A program made the position numbers and the translations under genes. This document shows positions 61,233-64,000 of a stretch of 64,000 nt of DNA, one piece after another. A model generated the notes under the pieces. That model ran no database searches and was not told the origin of the DNA. It was given only the letters and a program-made list of their open reading frames with translations. The DNA is from Natrialbaceae archaeon AArc-T1-2 (GTDB taxonomy: Archaea; Halobacteriota; Halobacteria; Halobacteriales; Natrialbaceae): NCBI RefSeq assembly GCF_030273315.1, contig NZ_CP127174.1, positions 248,001-312,000 on the forward strand, written 5' to 3'. Every line of letters starts with the position of its first letter. Within the stretch, counting starts at the first letter, position 1.

Positions 61233-62870
61233 TCAGGGCAGCAGCTGCTGTACGTCGGGGCTCAGGACACCGAGTGCGAGCCCGGAAAGGAGCAAGGACA
61301 GCCCGGTGAGAAACAACAGGCTCTGCAACCAGTTGCGTCGCGGTCCGTCACCGTCGAGTGCCGTGAGCCGCTGATAGACTGCGTCTGCCGCCGATCCGAT
61401 CGGATCCGGAAACGCAGACAGTACCTCGAACGGCTCTGCCGGATCCAGCGCGCCGACGAGTAGGGCGAATACGAGAAAGATCGCGAACCCGATCGGTGGA
61501 ACGACGGCGAGAGCGAACCACGGATTCGTAATCGCCACAGCGAGGGTCGCGATAGGGACGGCCGCGAAGATGGTAGCAACGACGACGCGTCCGAGTCTCG
61601 CGTCCGCGAGCGGGTCGAATCCGATTAGGCGAGCACTCCAGCAGTGAAAGACGAACATCGTTCCGTAGCCGACACTGGTGGCGATAGCCGCGCCGTGCAT
61701 CCCGTACGGCGGGATGAGCGCGAGGTTGAGCACGACGTTGATCAGGGCAGCACCGCCGGTCGCCGCGATCGGATATCGAAGGGTGCCGTTTCCCTGCGAG
61801 ACCGCGAGGATCGGCCGTGCGAGCGCGAACCCGAGCGCTCCCGGGAGTAACAACAGAAGCGGCGTGATCGCCGGAACGGCCTCCGGGCCGAAGTAGATCG
61901 GTACGGCCACGTCCGCAAGCGCCGCGAGCCCGACCGCCATGACGGCCGTCAGGAGAAAGGTATATCGCGTCGTCCGGGAGGCGAGTTCCGATACCTTCTG
62001 CGTGCGATTCTGCGACCACAGCTCCGACGTCGAGTGGACGAACACCGTCTGGATCGCAAGCGGGACGAACCAGAGGAACTCGGCGAGCGTGAGCGCTGCT
62101 CGGTAGTTTCCGACTGCTGTGCTCTCTCTGAACCGCTGGAGCATCACGATGTCGATGTGATACAGCGACATCAGAAGGAAGATGAGAACGACGTTCAGCG
62201 AGTTGAACGTGAGCATTCGCTTGCGGGGAAACGTCCTCGACGGCCGGCTGAGCACACACGACAGCGACACTCGACGGTGGACGAGCGCCAGTCCGATGCC
62301 GGCCACGAGGAGGCTCGCGACCAGGTGGCCGGCGAGCGCCCCCATCACGCCCACGCCGACGTAGGTAAGCGGAATCGCGACCACGACGAACCCGACTTTG
62401 TCGAGGATCTTCAGCGGCTCCGAGTACCGCTCCAGGCCGAACCCCATGAGCGTCTTCCGGGCATAGTCACGAAACTGCGCCGAGATCACGAGGATAGCGA
62501 GGACGTAGAAGTAGATCGCCACGTCGGCACCGAACGCGGTAGCGACGAGACCGTACTGGGTCGCGACCACCAGCAGGGCCGCACCGACGATGGCGAGAAC
62601 CACTGCGAGCCGAAAGTAAAAGCCGACGACGTATCCGTCCCAGCTCGGAGCACTGCGGTCTTCCGCGAGAAACTTCCTGACGCCGTCGGTAATTCCGGAA
62701 CTGACGAAGATCATGTAGATGGCAAAGACCGACAGCAAGAACGCGTACTCGCCGAACGCCGACGCGCCGAGAAACCGGTACAGAAGCGGCGTCGAGATCG
62801 CCGTCACGACGAGAACGACGATCTTCGAACTGACGACCGAGAAGATGCCACTCGCGATGCTCCTGTTCAC
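61233..62870 (-). CDS. Polysaccharide flippase (Wzx/MOP superfamily)
   Basis: 545 residues with about 14 helices. The N-terminus MNRSIASGIFSVVSSKIVVL, then VTAISTPLLYRFLGASAFGE, follows the family order (Wzx type), and FNSLNVVLIFLLMSLYHIDI and VGNYRAALTLAEFLWFVPLA lie in the middle. It should move lipid-linked oligosaccharides across the membrane. No polymerase gene was found in the window, and the locus continues to the right. Confidence 0.9.
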   Translation of the reverse strand: MNRSIASGIFSVVSSKIVVLVVTAISTPLLYRFLGASAFGEYAFLLSVFAIYMIFVSSGITDGVRKFLAEDRSAPSWDGYVVGFYFRLAVVLAIVGAALLVVATQYGLVATAFGADVAIYFYVLAILVISAQFRDYARKTLMGFGLERYSEPLKILDKVGFVVVAIPLTYVGVGVMGALAGHLVASLLVAGIGLALVHRRVSLSCVLSRPSRTFPRKRMLTFNSLNVVLIFLLMSLYHIDIVMLQRFRESTAVGNYRAALTLAEFLWFVPLAIQTVFVHSTSELWSQNRTQKVSELASRTTRYTFLLTAVMAVGLAALADVAVPIYFGPEAVPAITPLLLLLPGALGFALARPILAVSQGNGTLRYPIAATGGAALINVVLNLALIPPYGMHGAAIATSVGYGTMFVFHCWSARLIGFDPLADARLGRVVVATIFAAVPIATLAVAITNPWFALAVVPPIGFAIFLVFALLVGALDPAEPFEVLSAFPDPIGSAADAVYQRLTALDGDGPRRNWLQSLLFLTGLSLLLSGLALGVLSPDVQQLLP

Positions 62871-63072
62871 GGTTCATCCCCCAGCGACGGCACCCGACCG
62901 TTCCCGAGACCGTTCGGTCGGCCGCGTTCGCAAACGATATCCACGGTACCGACGTGATGTCCTCGAGTTGGCCTTATTATAGCGCCACTAAACGCCGATC
63001 GAGCCGACGGCCCGACAGCCGTTAACGACGGTATAAGTATTGACGCTCTCGCTCGAGGGATCCTCGAATACG

Positions 63073-64000
63073 ATGAGTCAGGAACCGTCACGTCGTCGCT
63101 TCATCGGGGCGGCCGGCGCGGGCACGATCGGAACGACTGTGACCGTCGGATGTCTACGCGGATCGACCGACGACGAGACGTCGGGCGATCCGAACGGAGA
63201 GGGCGAGTCAGACGGCGACGACGCTGGAGACGCGGACGATGCTGTCGACGAGGACGACGTCGACGATCCGCCGGCGGGCGAGGAAGACGACGCTCCGAGC
63301 ATCGACGGCGGTGCAATCGTCTTCGTCTACGACGACGGCCCTATCGAGGACTACGACGCGGCGTTTCCCGTCCACCAGGAGTTCGACGCCCCCGCGAGCG
63401 CGGGAATCGTCACCGAGTGGATGGGCCGCGAAGACTACAACGGCACCGACTGGATGGGCGTCGAAGAACTCGAGGAGCTCGCGGCCGCCGGCTGGGAGAT
63501 CACCTCTCACACGACCGCCCACACCGCCCTCGGGGAGTTCGAACTCGTCGCGGACGCCGGGCCGGACGACGTCCGGGTCTACCCGGAACAGCGCAACCAC
63601 GGCTTCCATCACGGACACGAGATTGAGGTCACCGACGGCGAGAAGAGCGTCCGCCGAACCGTCGTCGGTTCCGACCACGACGATACCGGCGGCTATCTCG
63701 AGTTCGACGAGCCACTCGGCGAGTCGTTCCGGGCGGGCGAGACGGTCGAACGACATCCCGAAGACGTCATGCACGCGTTTCTCGGCGAGTCGAAACGCGA
63801 ACTCGAGGACCTGGGGTTCGAGGTCGACACGCTTCTGGCACCGTACGACATAGCGGACGAGTGGACGATCGAAATTGCACGCGAGTACTACGACGGCATC
63901 GCGAACGTCCGGCCGGGGTCGATGATCAACGATCCCGACACGTTCGATCCGTTCGAGACGCGACGCGACTATTTTATCGAGTTCACTAGCCCCGAGACCG
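63073..64000 (+). CDS. NodB-type polysaccharide-deacetylase lipoprotein (partial, runs off window)
   Basis: At least 309 residues from MSQEPSRRRFIGAAGAGTIG. A Tat signal with RRRF and a lipobox (VGC, about 27) precede an acidic linker (30-75) and a NodB-like domain: IVFVYDDGPIEDYD carries the Asp-Asp pair, SHTTAHTALGE the histidines, and LAPYDIADEWT a later acidic site. Unlike the protein at 58794 the key residues are kept. The C-terminal end lies outside. It sits divergent from the flippase gene. Confidence 0.8.
   Translation, partial: MSQEPSRRRFIGAAGAGTIGTTVTVGCLRGSTDDETSGDPNGEGESDGDDAGDADDAVDEDDVDDPPAGEEDDAPSIDGGAIVFVYDDGPIEDYDAAFPVHQEFDAPASAGIVTEWMGREDYNGTDWMGVEELEELAAAGWEITSHTTAHTALGEFELVADAGPDDVRVYPEQRNHGFHHGHEIEVTDGEKSVRRTVVGSDHDDTGGYLEFDEPLGESFRAGETVERHPEDVMHAFLGESKRELEDLGFEVDTLLAPYDIADEWTIEIAREYYDGIANVRPGSMINDPDTFDPFETRRDYFIEFTSPET

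Noticed and set aside
1-64000. CRISPR array or cas genes
   Set aside because: No regularly spaced direct repeats and no Cas-like proteins were seen.

Overview
The window is haloarchaeal (class Halobacteria). The predicted proteins are very acidic, several start codons lie about 25-30 bases from a TATA-like box (leaderless mRNAs), and family markers include methenyl-H4MPT cyclohydrolase, the haloarchaeal GshA, ATP-dependent LigA, a geranylgeranyl-reductase-type flavoprotein, Tat lipoproteins and a PGF-CTERM protein. Genus cannot be fixed from sequence alone; a member of Natrialbales would fit.

Bases 1-15.7 kb are visibly richer in A+T than the rest and look accessory. They hold a partial CadD-like transporter, a divergent set of surface and secreted proteins (DUF7345 sensor/HTH, PGF-CTERM protein, DUF4382 and DUF6517 lipoproteins), an orphan tyrosine recombinase with a perfect inverted repeat at its promoter, two divergent histidine kinases (one with a C-terminal LOV domain placed after the kinase core), a DDE transposase translationally coupled to a divergent PCNA-like clamp, and a SWIM-domain protein. 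An ASCH protein, a tRNA-Gly(TCC) and a DUF5817 gene mark the return to GC-rich sequence at about 15.8-17.5 kb.

Bases 17.9-48.9 kb are mostly chromosomal housekeeping: a 2-hydroxyacid dehydrogenase, a geranylgeranyl-reductase-like enzyme, a K+ channel/DUF2270/TrkH potassium cluster, a Bat-type regulator and LigA bracketed by two inverted copies of a 109-bp element, a DUF389 membrane protein, a multi-PAS histidine kinase, an alpha/beta hydrolase and a sugar-phosphate isomerase sharing one promoter, a class III aminotransferase, a DUF4010/MgtC protein, a PadR regulator, Mch, a GTPBP1-like GTPase, an amidase, GshA, a nitric oxide synthase oxygenase and PyrF. A DUF433/PIN-like toxin-antitoxin pair sits in an AT-rich pocket between 14-bp direct repeats.

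Bases 49-64 kb are a cell-surface or exopolysaccharide locus: a DUF1616 membrane protein, a metal-dependent-hydrolase gene broken by an in-frame amber codon, two membrane-anchored DUF7344-type regulators, an asparagine-synthase-like protein without the glutaminase cysteine, three NodB-type lipoproteins (one apparently catalytically dead), an ATP-grasp enzyme, two family 2 glycosyltransferases and a flippase. Together these could make, modify and export a glycan. No CRISPR array, rRNA or clear replication origin was seen.
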